Origin: Sebaldella termitidis ATCC 33386
GTDB lineage: Bacteria; Fusobacteriota; Fusobacteriia; Fusobacteriales; Leptotrichiaceae
Reading direction: 5' to 3'
Assembly (NCBI RefSeq): GCF_000024405.1
Contig: NC_013517.1
Location: forward strand, 2,604,001 to 2,668,000
Length of the DNA: 64,000 nt
The number at the start of each line of letters is the position of its first letter. Within the stretch, counting starts at the first letter, position 1. Under the pieces are notes generated by a model. That model was not told where the DNA came from and did not search any database. It saw only the letters and a program-made list of their open reading frames with translations. Position numbers and translations under genes: made by a program. Shown here piece by piece: positions 28,219 through 36,937 of the stretch.

Positions 28219-29570
28219 TATTTTTTCACCCTTTCTATCAACTCCTCAATATTCTTCAGGTAAATAAGTTTTATCTTAAAATCTTCTGATTCTAAATCTT
28301 TTTTATTTGCCGTAGGAAGATAGACACCTTTAAAGCCCAGTCTTTCCAGCTCTTTTATTCTGTTTTTTATAAATGCAACCCTTCTTATCTCACCTCTCAG
28401 CCCTAATTCGCCCACAGCTGCTATTTTCTGGCTTACGGCAAGGGCATTTATAGAAGAAATCAGCGAAAAAATCACTGCCAGATCAGAGCTTCTGTCTTTT
28501 AGGGTAAGTCCTCCGGGAATATTTATAAAAATATCCTTTGAACTCAGATCCAGTTTCAGAAACTTACTCAAAACAGCACCTAATATTTCCACTCTGTTTT
28601 TATCATAGCCTTCGATTATTCTCCGCGGAAGACCGAATGTAGTATTGGTAAGCAGTGACTGTACTTCAAATAAAAATACCCTGCTTCCTTCCAATATAGG
28701 TGTTATTATACTCCCGACATTTTTTTCTTCTCTTTCTCCTATAAAAAATTCCGACGGATTTGTTATCTCGCTTATCCCGTCCTCTTTCATGTCAAAGATC
28801 GATATTTCATTCGTAGAGCCGAATCTGTTCTTTAGAGTTCTTATAATTCTGTAAAAGCTGTTTTCCTCGCCTTCTATCTGAATAACCGCATCTACCATAT
28901 GCTCCAGCATCTTAGGTCCGGCTACCTTTCCGTCTTTAGTTATATGTCCTACTATAAAAAAAGATATCTCCCTGCTCTTGGCCATCTCTATTATCTTCAG
29001 TGTTGTTTCTCTGATTTGTGTCATACTTCCCGGTATTGAATTTACATTCTCTGAATATAGTGTCTGAATAGAGTCTATCACAACTATCTTAGGATTATCT
29101 TTTAAAATTATTGATTCTATCTTTTCCAGATTTGTTTCATTGGCGAGATACAGGCTCTTACTCTTTACCCCGAGTCTGTCCGCGCGTTGTTTTATCTGTC
29201 TTAGTGATTCTTCACCGGATATATAAAAGACATTTCCGGTTTTGGAATATTCATCAATTAATTGCAGCAAAAAAGTGGACTTCCCTATTCCGGGATTTCC
29301 GCTTATAAGTACTACTTCTCCTTTAACCAGACCGCCGCCCAAAACTCTGTCGAACTCGCTGAATTTCGTTACCATACGAAATTCCTTTCCCAGTTCTATT
29401 TCTTCGAGCTTCACTATCTCCACATCTTCCGCCGAGATCTTTGAAAGTGTTTTCTTTATATCCACTTCTTCTTCAAAAGTACCCCATGACTCACAATTAG
29501 GACACTTTCCCAGCCATTTTTTACTTGTATATCCACATTCGGAACAAATATATCCTGATTTTGACGCCAT
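28218..29570 (-). CDS. radA: DNA repair protein RadA (Sms)
   Basis: A RecA-related branch-migration ATPase. It is 450 aa. The N-terminal zinc finger uses Cys9, Cys12, Cys23 and Cys26 (CSECGYTSKKWLGKCPNC). Walker A is GNPGIGKST at 91-99. The RadA-specific LKNRFGSTNE and the C-terminal Lon-like domain with NIPGGLTLKDRSSDLA are present. It is four bases from coaD and overlaps disA by one base. Confidence 0.96.
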   Translation of the reverse strand: MASKSGYICSECGYTSKKWLGKCPNCESWGTFEEEVDIKKTLSKISAEDVEIVKLEEIELGKEFRMVTKFSEFDRVLGGGLVKGEVVLISGNPGIGKSTFLLQLIDEYSKTGNVFYISGEESLRQIKQRADRLGVKSKSLYLANETNLEKIESIILKDNPKIVVIDSIQTLYSENVNSIPGSMTQIRETTLKIIEMAKSREISFFIVGHITKDGKVAGPKMLEHMVDAVIQIEGEENSFYRIIRTLKNRFGSTNEISIFDMKEDGISEITNPSEFFIGEREEKNVGSIITPILEGSRVFLFEVQSLLTNTTFGLPRRIIEGYDKNRVEILGAVLSKFLKLDLSSKDIFINIPGGLTLKDRSSDLAVIFSLISSINALAVSQKIAAVGELGLRGEIRRVAFIKNRIKELERLGFKGVYLPTANKKDLESEDFKIKLIYLKNIEELIERVKK

Positions 29571-29573
29571 ATC

Positions 29574-30074
29574 CTATCCTTTTCTAATTCTTTCGGCTCT
29601 CTCCTCTATATCCTTTATTATATTTTCAGGTAAGAATCTATCCAGTTTTCCGTTATTCAGAGCTACCTCTTTTACCAGACTGGAACTCAAATAGAGATAT
29701 TCTCTCGGTGCCGTAAAAAATAAAGTTTCAAATGGTTGCTTTGCCAATATAGTATTTGTCAGAGTAAACTGCAGTTCATATTCGTAATCAGAAACTGCTC
29801 TTAATCCTCTTACCAGTATATTGGCATTCTGTTCTGCCATAAAATCTACTGTCAGCCCCTTAAAACTCAATACCTCGGCTTCTATATTTTCGGCTTTTAA
29901 TATTCTTTTTACCAATTCTATTCTTTCTTCTATTGTAAACCAATTTTTTTTAGACGAATTAATCAAGATTCCTATTTTTAATTCATCAAACAATCCGGCA
30001 CTTCTCTTTATTATGTCTGTATGACCTTTTGTAATCGGATCAAAACTCCCAGGGTATACTGCTATCTTTTTCAT
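29574..30074 (-). CDS. coaD: Phosphopantetheine adenylyltransferase
   Basis: Fourth step of coenzyme A synthesis, cytoplasmic. It is 166 aa from the ATG at 30074, preceded by AAGGAGATTTCC. It carries YPGSFDPITKGHTDIIKRSA with the TxGH nucleotide motif and the C-terminal YLSSSLVKEVALNNG block. The reading extended upstream to 30128 has no support. Confidence 0.95.
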   Translation of the reverse strand: MKKIAVYPGSFDPITKGHTDIIKRSAGLFDELKIGILINSSKKNWFTIEERIELVKRILKAENIEAEVLSFKGLTVDFMAEQNANILVRGLRAVSDYEYELQFTLTNTILAKQPFETLFFTAPREYLYLSSSLVKEVALNNGKLDRFLPENIIKDIEERAERIRKG

Positions 30075-30143
30075 GGAAATCTCCTTATTTGGTTTTATGC
30101 CCTTAACTCTATATCTGAACATACACACAGATAAAGGTATAAA

Positions 30144-30839
30144 TTATTTTTTAAATAAAAAATAAGCTTCTCTCGCGGCATTTTTTTCTGCTTCTTTTTT
30201 GCTTGTTCCTGTTCCTATGCCCACTATTTCTTCTTTTAATTTTACTGCTATTTCAAATTTTTTATTATGATCCGGCCCTTTTTCCGATAGAATTTCGTAA
30301 TTGGGTATAATGTGAAATTTACTTTGGAAAAGCTCCTGCAGGAGTGTTTTATAATCTTTCAGTTCTTCAAGATCATCTATATTGTCTATTTTATCTTTCA
30401 GATATTTGAGTGCTATTCTTTTAGCCTCATCAAATCCCGAATCCATAAATATAGCACCTATCAATGCTTCAAAAGCATCTCCGAGTATAGATTTTCTGTC
30501 ACGTCCTCCGGTTATTTCCTCACCGTTGCTTAAAAAAAGATATTCTCCCAGGGCTATTTCCTTTGAAACGGCAGAAAATATCGGCTCACTGATTATTCTG
30601 CTCTTTAGCTTGGCAAGATCACCTTCATTATCATCCTTTTCTTTTGTATATATATATTCCGTCGATATCAGATCCAGTACTGCATCTCCCAGAAATTCAA
30701 GCCTTTCATTATTTATATTTTCTATTTCACCATGCTCGTTTGCATAAGAACGATGGATTAATGCTTCTTTCAAAAGCTTAATATCATCAAATTCATATCC
30801 GATTTTCTCCATCAGCTCTCTTAATTTTGAATCATCCAT
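30144..30839 (-). CDS. rnc: Ribonuclease III
   Basis: A double-strand-specific endonuclease for rRNA and mRNA processing. It is 231 aa. The signature NERLEFLGDAVLDLI spans residues 44-58, the second acidic site is in GDAFEALIGAIFMDSG, and a C-terminal double-stranded RNA-binding domain ends GTSKKEAEKNAAREA. AGGAGGTG precedes the start. A structured leader lies upstream (30887-30971). Confidence 0.95.
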   Translation of the reverse strand: MDDSKLRELMEKIGYEFDDIKLLKEALIHRSYANEHGEIENINNERLEFLGDAVLDLISTEYIYTKEKDDNEGDLAKLKSRIISEPIFSAVSKEIALGEYLFLSNGEEITGGRDRKSILGDAFEALIGAIFMDSGFDEAKRIALKYLKDKIDNIDDLEELKDYKTLLQELFQSKFHIIPNYEILSEKGPDHNKKFEIAVKLKEEIVGIGTGTSKKEAEKNAAREAYFLFKK

Positions 30840-30886
30840 TTTATTACACCTCCTGTGTTGTTTATTAATAAAAAAACAGTTTTATC

Positions 30887-30971
30887 AGAGAACCTTATAT
30901 GTTAAACCCGGATATCTTCCGCCAGATCTAAAAAGTGACCTCACACCGGAAATAAAATATTTCGGTTCTCT
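30887..30971 (-). promoter_or_regulatory. Structured RNA leader before rnc
   Basis: The minus strand between fabF and rnc can fold into one branched structure. The outer stem is AGAGAACC (30971-30964) / GGTTCTCT (30894-30887). Inside are TTCCG / CGGAA and AGGTC / GATCT with an eight-base loop. It is followed by an AT-rich segment and then the rnc ribosome site. It is not an obvious terminator, since no T-run follows directly. The position is the same as that of the E. coli rnc leader stem, which RNase III itself cleaves; a similar role here is inferred. Confidence 0.45.
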
Positions 30972-30994
30972 AAAAAACTTACTTCTATTGCTCT

Positions 30995-32230
30995 TTATTT
31001 TTCATATTTTTTAAATGCTACTACTGCATTATGTCCGCCAAATCCAAGCGTATTTGACAGTCCGTATCTTATCTCTTTCTTTTCTGATTTATTCGGTACA
31101 TAATATAAATCACAGTCAGGATCCGGATTATCATAATTCACTGTGGGAGGCATTACTCCTTCATGAATTGCAAGTGCTAAAAATCCGGCTTCTACTCCGC
31201 CTGCTCCGCCTAAAAGATGACCAACGGCTCCTTTTGTAGAACTTACTGCAAGCTCTTTAGCATGATCTCCAAATACTGTTTTTATAGCACGAGTTTCTAT
31301 TTTATCATTCAGCGGTGTTGATGTCCCGTGTGCATTTATATAGTCTACTTCATTTGGGTTGATATTCCCCTGCTCCATAGCCATCTGCATTGCACGTGCT
31401 GCTCCGTTTCCGCTTTCCTCAGGTGCTGTCATATGATATGCATCACCTGTTTCTCCATAGCCTACGATCTCTGCATATATTTTAGCACCTCTTTTTAATG
31501 CATGCTCAAGCTCTTCTACTATTAGTATACCGGCTCCTTCTCCCATAACAAAACCATCTCTGTCAGCAGAAAACGGTCTTGAAGCCTTTTTAGGATCTGG
31601 ATTATTTGATAATGCTTTTATACTGGCAAATCCTCCGATTCCACTTCTTGTTATTGTAGCTTCCGACCCTCCGGCAATTATAGCATCTGCTTTACCGAGT
31701 AAAATTGTCTGGAAAGCGTCTCCTATAGAATGTGTTCCAGATGCACATGCTGTTACTATTGCCTTATTAGGTCCTTTTGCTCCTGTATATATTGATACAT
31801 TTCCTGACGCCATATTTGTAATAACTGCCGGAATATAGAAAGGAGAGATTCTTTTCGGTCCTTTTTCTATCATTTTTCCGATTTCAGTTTCTATAACTTC
31901 AAGAGCTCCAATACCGGAACCTATAATAACACCAACTCTTGTTGCGTTTGACTCGTTTATATCCAGTTTTGCATCATCAAGTGCCATTTTAGAAGCTGCA
32001 ATTGCGAATTGAGAAAATCTTCCCAATTTTTTTAATTCCTTTTTCTGTATGTAATCTTCCGGATTGAAATCACGCACTTCTCCTGCTATATGAACAGACT
32101 GATCACTAGTGTCAAAAGATTCTATTGTGTTAATTCCGCAGTCACCGTCCAACAAAGATTTCCATGTTTTTTCCGTACCAGTTCCCAAAGCTGTTATTAG
32201 CCCAACTCCGGTAATAACTACTCTTCTCAT
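30995..32230 (-). CDS. fabF: 3-oxoacyl-ACP synthase II (beta-ketoacyl-ACP synthase II)
   Basis: Elongates acyl-ACP with malonyl-ACP. It is 411 aa. The catalytic triad is visible: Cys in VTACASGTHSIG, His in NAHGTSTPLND, and His in KGAVGHLLGGAGG. The opening RRVVITGVGLITALG and the C-terminal SNTLGFGGHNAVVAF are standard. Its own promoter is at 32263-32291, and acpP upstream has its own terminator. Confidence 0.97.
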   Translation of the reverse strand: MRRVVITGVGLITALGTGTEKTWKSLLDGDCGINTIESFDTSDQSVHIAGEVRDFNPEDYIQKKELKKLGRFSQFAIAASKMALDDAKLDINESNATRVGVIIGSGIGALEVIETEIGKMIEKGPKRISPFYIPAVITNMASGNVSIYTGAKGPNKAIVTACASGTHSIGDAFQTILLGKADAIIAGGSEATITRSGIGGFASIKALSNNPDPKKASRPFSADRDGFVMGEGAGILIVEELEHALKRGAKIYAEIVGYGETGDAYHMTAPEESGNGAARAMQMAMEQGNINPNEVDYINAHGTSTPLNDKIETRAIKTVFGDHAKELAVSSTKGAVGHLLGGAGGVEAGFLALAIHEGVMPPTVNYDNPDPDCDLYYVPNKSEKKEIRYGLSNTLGFGGHNAVVAFKKYEK

Positions 32231-32262
32231 TTTTCACCTCACCAAAAATTATATTTCACTAT

Positions 32263-32291
32263 ATTTTACTTTATTTTGGGTTTTTTTTCAA
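32263..32291 (-). promoter_or_regulatory. Promoter of fabF
   Basis: TTGAAA (32291-32286), 17 bp, TAAAAT (32268-32263), 33 bp before the ATG. It makes fabF an independent unit. Confidence 0.6.
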
Positions 32292-32436
32292 ATAAAATAA
32301 TCTTTTTATAATATCATTATTCTAAAAATAACCTGCAGCCACTATGTTTATTAAACTCTTGTAAATTTAAAATACATAACGGCATATTTTTCACCAACAA
32401 ATTCCATTTTTAAAAAATACCAAATGTACAATTATT

Positions 32437-32461
32437 AAAAAAAGGGGTTTATTCTTCCCCT
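32437..32461 (-). terminator. Terminator of acpP
   Basis: On the minus strand an AGGGG-type stem (GGGG / CCCC, nine-base loop) is followed by seven T. It lies 20 bp past the acpP stop. Confidence 0.7.
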
Positions 32462-32480
32462 CTACTTTTAGATAACTATA

Positions 32481-32702
32481 TTATTTTGCTTCAATATAAT
32501 CAATTACATCTTTTACAGTTTTAATTTTTTGTGCATCTTCATCAGGAATTTCCACGTCAAATGCTTCTTCAAAAGCCATAATCAATTCTACTGTATCTAA
32601 TGAATCCGCACCTAAATCATCTATAAAAGATGCATCCTCTGTTACTTGGCTTTCATCAACACCTAATTGTTCTGCAACTATTGTTTTTATTTTATCTAAC
32701 AT
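32481..32702 (-). CDS. acpP: Acyl carrier protein
   Basis: A 73-aa carrier of growing fatty acyl chains. The phosphopantetheine serine is Ser34 in [11 protein letters not shown]. The protein is strongly acidic, as usual. The ATG at 32702 has GGAGGTG before it. It stands alone between a strong promoter and a terminator, which suits the high level needed. Confidence 0.97.
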   Translation of the reverse strand: MLDKIKTIVAEQLGVDESQVTEDASFIDDLGADSLDTVELIMAFEEAFDVEIPDEDAQKIKTVKDVIDYIEAK

Positions 32703-32723
32703 ACAATCCACCTCCATGATAGC

Positions 32724-32752
32724 ATTATAGCAAAGTCATTTTAATAAATCAA
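32724..32752 (-). promoter_or_regulatory. Strong promoter of acpP
   Basis: TTGATT (32752-32747), 17 bp, TATAAT (32729-32724), about 22 bp before the start codon. Confidence 0.75.
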
Positions 32753-32921
32753 GAGATATTTTATCCGGATAATATATAAAAAATATATGGTGTTACAGGA
32801 TAAAACTGCCTTCATCCGCATATTTCCAAATCTTATTCCGAAATTATAATTTCCTGACACATAAAGTGACTTTTTTGGTACATTAAAATTTGTACTGAAA
32901 GATTATATCATTTCTACATAT

Positions 32922-33677
32922 TTATTTCAACCAATATTCGCTTCCATCTTTTTTTCTGTCAAGAAAACCGTATTCTATAAGATATCTTCTTAATGTTACA
33001 TAGTCATCAAAAAAGTTTTTTATCACACTGTTTATTTCTTTTTCAGAATATTTTTTTCCTGATTCTATACTTTTGGAAATTTCTCTTATTACCACCACTT
33101 TTTGTTTTTCTCTTCCGGGAAATCTTTTTAGCTTTACTGCTTTTCCGTCCTCGAATTCAAAGAATTTTTCCAGCATCTTTTGATTTTCCGACAGTGTAAT
33201 ATTGTATCTGTCATCTATAAATCTTGCCGTCTTGTGCAGTTCAATAAATTCGGCGGCATTTTTATCTCTTTCTCTCAAGAGCTCCATTACCGATAAGAAT
33301 ACCTTTGCCTGTCTTTCTTTTTCCTTTAACATAAATCTATGGTTTCTTATAGTTGACATGCTTCCTGTTTCTGTTTCTTCCTGTACTTCTTTATCACTTT
33401 TTCCCTGATAAAATAATTTTAAAAGTTTTTTTTGCTGTTCAGATATCCCGGTCAACTTTTTATTTAAATTGATAAGATAATCAAAAACTGAAACATGAGT
33501 CTCTGATATATGAGACTTCATCTCTTTTTCAGCATCCAGAAGTGTATTTTCTCTTTTATATATTACTCCTTTTTCAGTATTCATTCCGCAGAGAAGACAT
33601 TCAAAGTGTTCACCGCTGTCAATATATCCTTTTTTTATATCTTTTATATCCGAATTCCAGAAAACTTCTTCCTTCAT
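32922..33677 (-). CDS. DUF2087-domain transcriptional regulator
   Basis: A 251-aa protein. Residues 27-61 could form a zinc finger (Cys27, Cys30, His56, His61). Residues 75-120 look like a LuxR-type helix-turn-helix (LTGISEQQKKLLKLFYQGKS, then STIRNHRFMLKEKERQAKV). The C-terminal 70 residues fit DUF2087 (LKRFPGREKQKVVVIREISK, then YVTLRRYLIEYGFLDRKKDG). Family members are annotated as regulators. It lies between fabD and acpP, so a role near fatty-acid genes is possible but unproven. A 9-bp inverted repeat covers its promoter. Confidence 0.82.
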   Translation of the reverse strand: MKEEVFWNSDIKDIKKGYIDSGEHFECLLCGMNTEKGVIYKRENTLLDAEKEMKSHISETHVSVFDYLINLNKKLTGISEQQKKLLKLFYQGKSDKEVQEETETGSMSTIRNHRFMLKEKERQAKVFLSVMELLRERDKNAAEFIELHKTARFIDDRYNITLSENQKMLEKFFEFEDGKAVKLKRFPGREKQKVVVIREISKSIESGKKYSEKEINSVIKNFFDDYVTLRRYLIEYGFLDRKKDGSEYWLK

Positions 33678-33695
33678 TTCTTCACCTTCTTTCTA

Positions 33696-33733
33696 ATTAT
33701 AGATATAATATCATTTTATCTATAATATGTCAA
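33696..33733 (-). promoter_or_regulatory. Promoter and candidate operator of the DUF2087 regulator
   Basis: TTGACA (33733-33728), 17 bp, TATTAT (33710-33705). A perfect 9-bp inverted repeat ATTATAGAT (33696-33704) / ATCTATAAT (33718-33726) with a 13-bp spacer brackets the -10. The likely start is just downstream of the left arm. The symmetry suits a dimeric repressor such as the gene's own product, but AT-rich DNA makes chance repeats more likely. Confidence 0.5.
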
Positions 33734-33944
33734 ACTTTTTCATTATTTATCTATTTTTTATTTTATGGAATATATTTAAAAGTATATATTCCACTTTATT
33801 TTTACAAATAATTTCCTTGGATTTTTATAGATAAAAATAAAAATCCTCTATATAATATACTCTTACTTTTGATTCTAATCATCGTAATTTTTTTTAAATA
33901 AAACCATATATTTAAATTTATTCTATATCATATTTAAAAAAATT
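33734..33944. other. Intergenic stretch upstream of the DUF2087 promoter
   Basis: Very AT-rich, with no ORF of note and no recognised element between the DUF2087 promoter and the fabD terminator. Confidence 0.5.
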
Positions 33945-33985
33945 ATAAAAAAAACTGCATAAAACAATATTGTGCTTTATGCAGT
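33945..33985 (-). terminator. Terminator of fabD
   Basis: A 10-bp stem ACTGCATAAA / TTTATGCAGT (33954-33963 with 33976-33985) followed on the minus strand by a run of eight T. It lies 10 bp past the fabD stop. Confidence 0.85.
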
Positions 33986-33995
33986 TACCTATTTA

Positions 33996-34901
33996 TTATA
34001 AATTTTCCAAATCTTCCAGTTTTGAAATATTAATTACTTCTATATTGCCGTTTATTTTTTTGATCATCCCTTTTAATACACTTCCCGGTCCGATCTCGTA
34101 TATTTTATCTACTCCGTTTTCAGCAAGTTTATTTATTGTATCCACCCATTTTACAGGTCCGAAAGTTTGATTAAATAATTCATTCTGTATATTTTCTGTA
34201 TTGTCAAGCTCAGCTGCTGTTGTATTGGCAATAAGAGGACACTTAGGAGTATTCCACTCAAATTTCGAAAATTCAGCTTTTATTTTTTCTGCTAAAGGTT
34301 TCATTAGAGAACTGTGAAATGGTCCTGATACAGCAAGAAGAATTGCTCTTCTGGCACCTTTCTGCTTAAAGGTCTCCAGATTTGCCTCTATTATGCTCTT
34401 ATCCCCAGCTACTACTGTTTGTTTAGGATCATTATAATTCACTGCTTCTATAACTCCGTCTATTTCACTGCAGATTTTTTCTACTTCAGCAGCTTCCAGC
34501 CCCAAAATAGCAGCCATAGTTCCTTCTATTCCCGAAACGGACATTATTTCCCCTCTTTTAGAGATCAGCTTCATTATATCAATTTCATTAAGAATTCCGT
34601 TTCCATACAATGCTGTATACTCACCCAAACTGTGACCTGCCACATAATCAGGAGTTATTCCTTTTTCTTTAATCAGCTTTGTAAGAATCACAGATAACAA
34701 TGCTATTGCCGGCTGGGCATTTCTGGTATTTTTCAATTCTTCCTCAGGTCCGTTAAACATGACTTCTTTCAAATCTTTATTATCAATTGAATCAAAAATA
34801 TTATCCATGCTTTTTTTTATCTCTGCATTTTCATAAAGATCCAGTCCCATTCCTACTTGCTGCGAACCCTGACCCGGATATACAAATGCTATTTTTCCCA
34901 T
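33996..34901 (-). CDS. fabD: Malonyl-CoA:ACP transacylase
   Basis: Loads malonate onto ACP. It is 301 aa. FVYPGQGSQQVGMG is near the N-terminus, the nucleophile Ser91 sits in GHSLGEY, and the catalytic His is in VSGPFHSSLMKPL. The C-terminal GPGSVLKGMIKKI is also typical. It overlaps the upstream membrane-protein gene by 13 bases, so it is probably coupled to it. Confidence 0.96.
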   Translation of the reverse strand: MGKIAFVYPGQGSQQVGMGLDLYENAEIKKSMDNIFDSIDNKDLKEVMFNGPEEELKNTRNAQPAIALLSVILTKLIKEKGITPDYVAGHSLGEYTALYGNGILNEIDIMKLISKRGEIMSVSGIEGTMAAILGLEAAEVEKICSEIDGVIEAVNYNDPKQTVVAGDKSIIEANLETFKQKGARRAILLAVSGPFHSSLMKPLAEKIKAEFSKFEWNTPKCPLIANTTAAELDNTENIQNELFNQTFGPVKWVDTINKLAENGVDKIYEIGPGSVLKGMIKKINGNIEVINISKLEDLENL

Positions 34902-35311
34902 GTTTCCTCCTTGGTATTGTCAATGTCCTCGATATCTTCCGCATCATTGTTTACTTTAGCGCTTTTTATATTGATATTCACATTTTCATTTGCTTTTTCG
35001 TTCCTGTTTTTTCTGTCTATTATTCCGGAAACTGTAATAGCAGTTCCTATTATGAGTAATCCAGCAGTAATTCCTATATTAGTAAATCCTTCAAAAAATT
35101 CTTTTATATAAAGATATACTCCTACGCCTGTTATTATCCAACCAGATGTTTTCTTTTTGGCTATACCTACAAACATCCCAACCAAAATAAGTATTATCTG
35201 ATAATTAAGTATATACTTAACTGTCTCTCCGTTTATCATACCAAACGCTTGTAATCCATACAGTATTCCTAATAGTATCAAACCTATTCCAAAAAAAATT
35301 TTCTTTCCCAT
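34889..35311 (-). CDS. LiaF-like (DUF5668-type) membrane protein
   Basis: A 140-aa protein with four hydrophobic segments in pairs (IFFGIGLILLGILYGLQAFG, YQIILILVGMFVGIAKK, GWIITGVGVYLYIKEFF, GITAGLLIIGTAITVSGIID), then a 40-residue acidic, Asn-rich cytoplasmic tail. The pattern fits the LiaF transmembrane domain seen in envelope-stress sensors, without the C-terminal LiaF domain. It is placed directly upstream of fabD with a 13-bp overlap. The functional link is unknown. Confidence 0.7.
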   Translation of the reverse strand: MGKKIFFGIGLILLGILYGLQAFGMINGETVKYILNYQIILILVGMFVGIAKKKTSGWIITGVGVYLYIKEFFEGFTNIGITAGLLIIGTAITVSGIIDRKNRNEKANENVNINIKSAKVNNDAEDIEDIDNTKEETWEK

Positions 35312-35439
35312 ACATTCCTCCTAAAAATTCATGCTGAATATTATTTCATATTATTCATATGTCTAAACATCAGTCAGATTTTTATGATAAAATTTCCTAC
35401 CATAATATGAATTAACTAATTTTCCAAATCTGCAAAATA

Positions 35440-36420
35440 TTACTTAGACCATTCTAAGATACACGAACCGTAAGTCAGTCCGCCTCCAAATCCTACAAGA
35501 AGAAGTCTGTCACCTTTTTTGATTTTCCCTTCATTTCTTGCTTCATCAATAGCAATTGGTATTGTAGCCGCTGAAGTATTACCGTATTTATCCAGATTAA
35601 CATAGAATTTTTCCATAGGCTGCTTAAATCTTTTTGCTATAGATTCTATAATTCTTATATTTGCCTGATGTGGTATAAATAAATCTATATCTTCTATTTT
35701 CAAACCGGCTTTTTCCAAAGAAACTGCTGTAGTTTCAGGAAAAGCTCTTACTGCGAATTTAAAAATTTCTCTTCCGTTCATTTTTACAAATTGATCTCTG
35801 CTGGTAAGTACTTCTTCTCTAAAAGGCTTTCTCGAACCGCTTGAAGGAACTATCAGTTCCTGTGCCCCTGCTCCGTCAGCCTGAAGATCTCCGCCAAGAT
35901 ACCCGCCTGTTTCCACTTCACCGAGTACTGCTGCTCCTGCCCCGTCTCCGAATAAGATGCAAGTACCTCTGTCTTCCCAGTCCAATATTCTTGAAAAAAC
36001 ATCTGCTCCAATTACAAGTACTTTTTTATAAATTCCGGCTTTGATAAAGCTGTATCCTGTAGTTAACGCATATACGAATCCGGTACATGCCGCTTCCATA
36101 TCAAAGGCGGCAGCTTTTCTTATCCCTATTTTATCCTGAACTATTGCAGCTGTAGAAGGCATTGAGTAATCAGGTGTCGTAGTAGCTACTATTACAAGCT
36201 CTATTTCATCCTTATCAATTCCTGCATCTTCTATTGCTTTTAATGCTGCCTTATATGACAGATCAGAAGTCGCTTCGTCGTCTGCGGCTATTCTTCTCTC
36301 TCTTATTCCGGTTCTTGAAGTAATCCATTCATCTGTAGTATCTACGATAGATTCCATCTCTTTATTTGTCAGTATTCTTTCGGGCAGATAAGACCCTATT
36401 CCTAATATACCTATTTTCAA
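35440..36420 (-). CDS. fabH: 3-oxoacyl-ACP synthase III (KASIII)
   Basis: Starts fatty-acid chains from an acyl-CoA and malonyl-ACP. It is 326 aa from a TTG at 36420, preceded by AGGTGATAATA and giving the normal start MKIGILGIGSYLPERI. A GTG at 36429 in the same frame has a worse position. The catalytic Cys is in DMEAACTGFVYAL (near residue 112), His in FIPHQANIRI and Asn in YGNTSAATIP. It has about 130 bp before the LiaF-like gene and is separated from rpmF by a terminator. Confidence 0.95.
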   Translation of the reverse strand: MKIGILGIGSYLPERILTNKEMESIVDTTDEWITSRTGIRERRIAADDEATSDLSYKAALKAIEDAGIDKDEIELVIVATTTPDYSMPSTAAIVQDKIGIRKAAAFDMEAACTGFVYALTTGYSFIKAGIYKKVLVIGADVFSRILDWEDRGTCILFGDGAGAAVLGEVETGGYLGGDLQADGAGAQELIVPSSGSRKPFREEVLTSRDQFVKMNGREIFKFAVRAFPETTAVSLEKAGLKIEDIDLFIPHQANIRIIESIAKRFKQPMEKFYVNLDKYGNTSAATIPIAIDEARNEGKIKKGDRLLLVGFGGGLTYGSCILEWSK

Positions 36421-36603
36421 TATTATCACCTACTAATTTTTTTTTATGCACAACATTGGTTATTGATTATACAGATCCAAGTGCTCCAATATTGTTATAC
36501 ACTTTTCAAAATCAAACAAAATACCGGCTCCTGCTTCATGTGTTCTTTAAATAATTAAAAAATAAAGCATAACACTTGTTTTTTATTATACATTCATATA
36601 TTT

Positions 36604-36627
36604 AAAAAAGCAAGATTAATATCTTGC
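36604..36627 (-). terminator. Terminator of rpmF
   Basis: A seven-bp stem GCAAGAT / ATCTTGC with a four-base loop followed on the minus strand by six T. It sits 20 bp past the rpmF stop. Confidence 0.8.
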
Positions 36628-36646
36628 CTCGTGTATTTTCAATATT

Positions 36647-36832
36647 TTACTCAGTATCATCTTGGATTTCAATTACTTGTTTACCTTTGTATACACCAGT
36701 CTCAAGATTAACTCTGTGAGGTCTTCTAACTGTTCCGTCAGCCTCTATTATAATATTAGGTGTAGAAATCGCATCATGTGATCTTCTCATATTTCTTTTA
36801 GCTTTAGAAGTTCTCTTCTTAGGTACTGCCAT
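36647..36832 (-). CDS. rpmF: 50S ribosomal protein L32
   Basis: A 61-aa large-subunit ribosomal protein starting MAVPKKRTSKAKRNMRRSHD. The usual Cys zinc-ribbon residues are absent from the C-terminal half (RPHRVNLETGVYKGKQVIE), so this is a zinc-free form. The yceD (DUF177) gene that often precedes rpmF is not here. GGAAGGAGAAG precedes the ATG, and a strong promoter lies upstream. Confidence 0.96.
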   Translation of the reverse strand: MAVPKKRTSKAKRNMRRSHDAISTPNIIIEADGTVRRPHRVNLETGVYKGKQVIEIQDDTE

Positions 36833-36908
36833 TCTTAATCTTCTCCTTCCTATAAAACATATATATAAATCAACATCTTTTAAATATTTTTATATAATTC
36901 ACAAGACA

Positions 36909-36937
36909 TTATAATAAAAAAACATAGCTTTGTCAAG
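36909..36937 (-). promoter_or_regulatory. Strong promoter of rpmF
   Basis: TTGACA (36937-36932), exactly 17 bp, TATAAT (36914-36909): the best consensus match in the window. The start lies about 75 bp downstream. Confidence 0.85.

Noticed and set aside
36430-36600. FabT/FapR-like operator upstream of fabH (TTTGATTTTGAAAA)
   Set aside because: Only half-site-like text in AT-rich DNA; no symmetric match.
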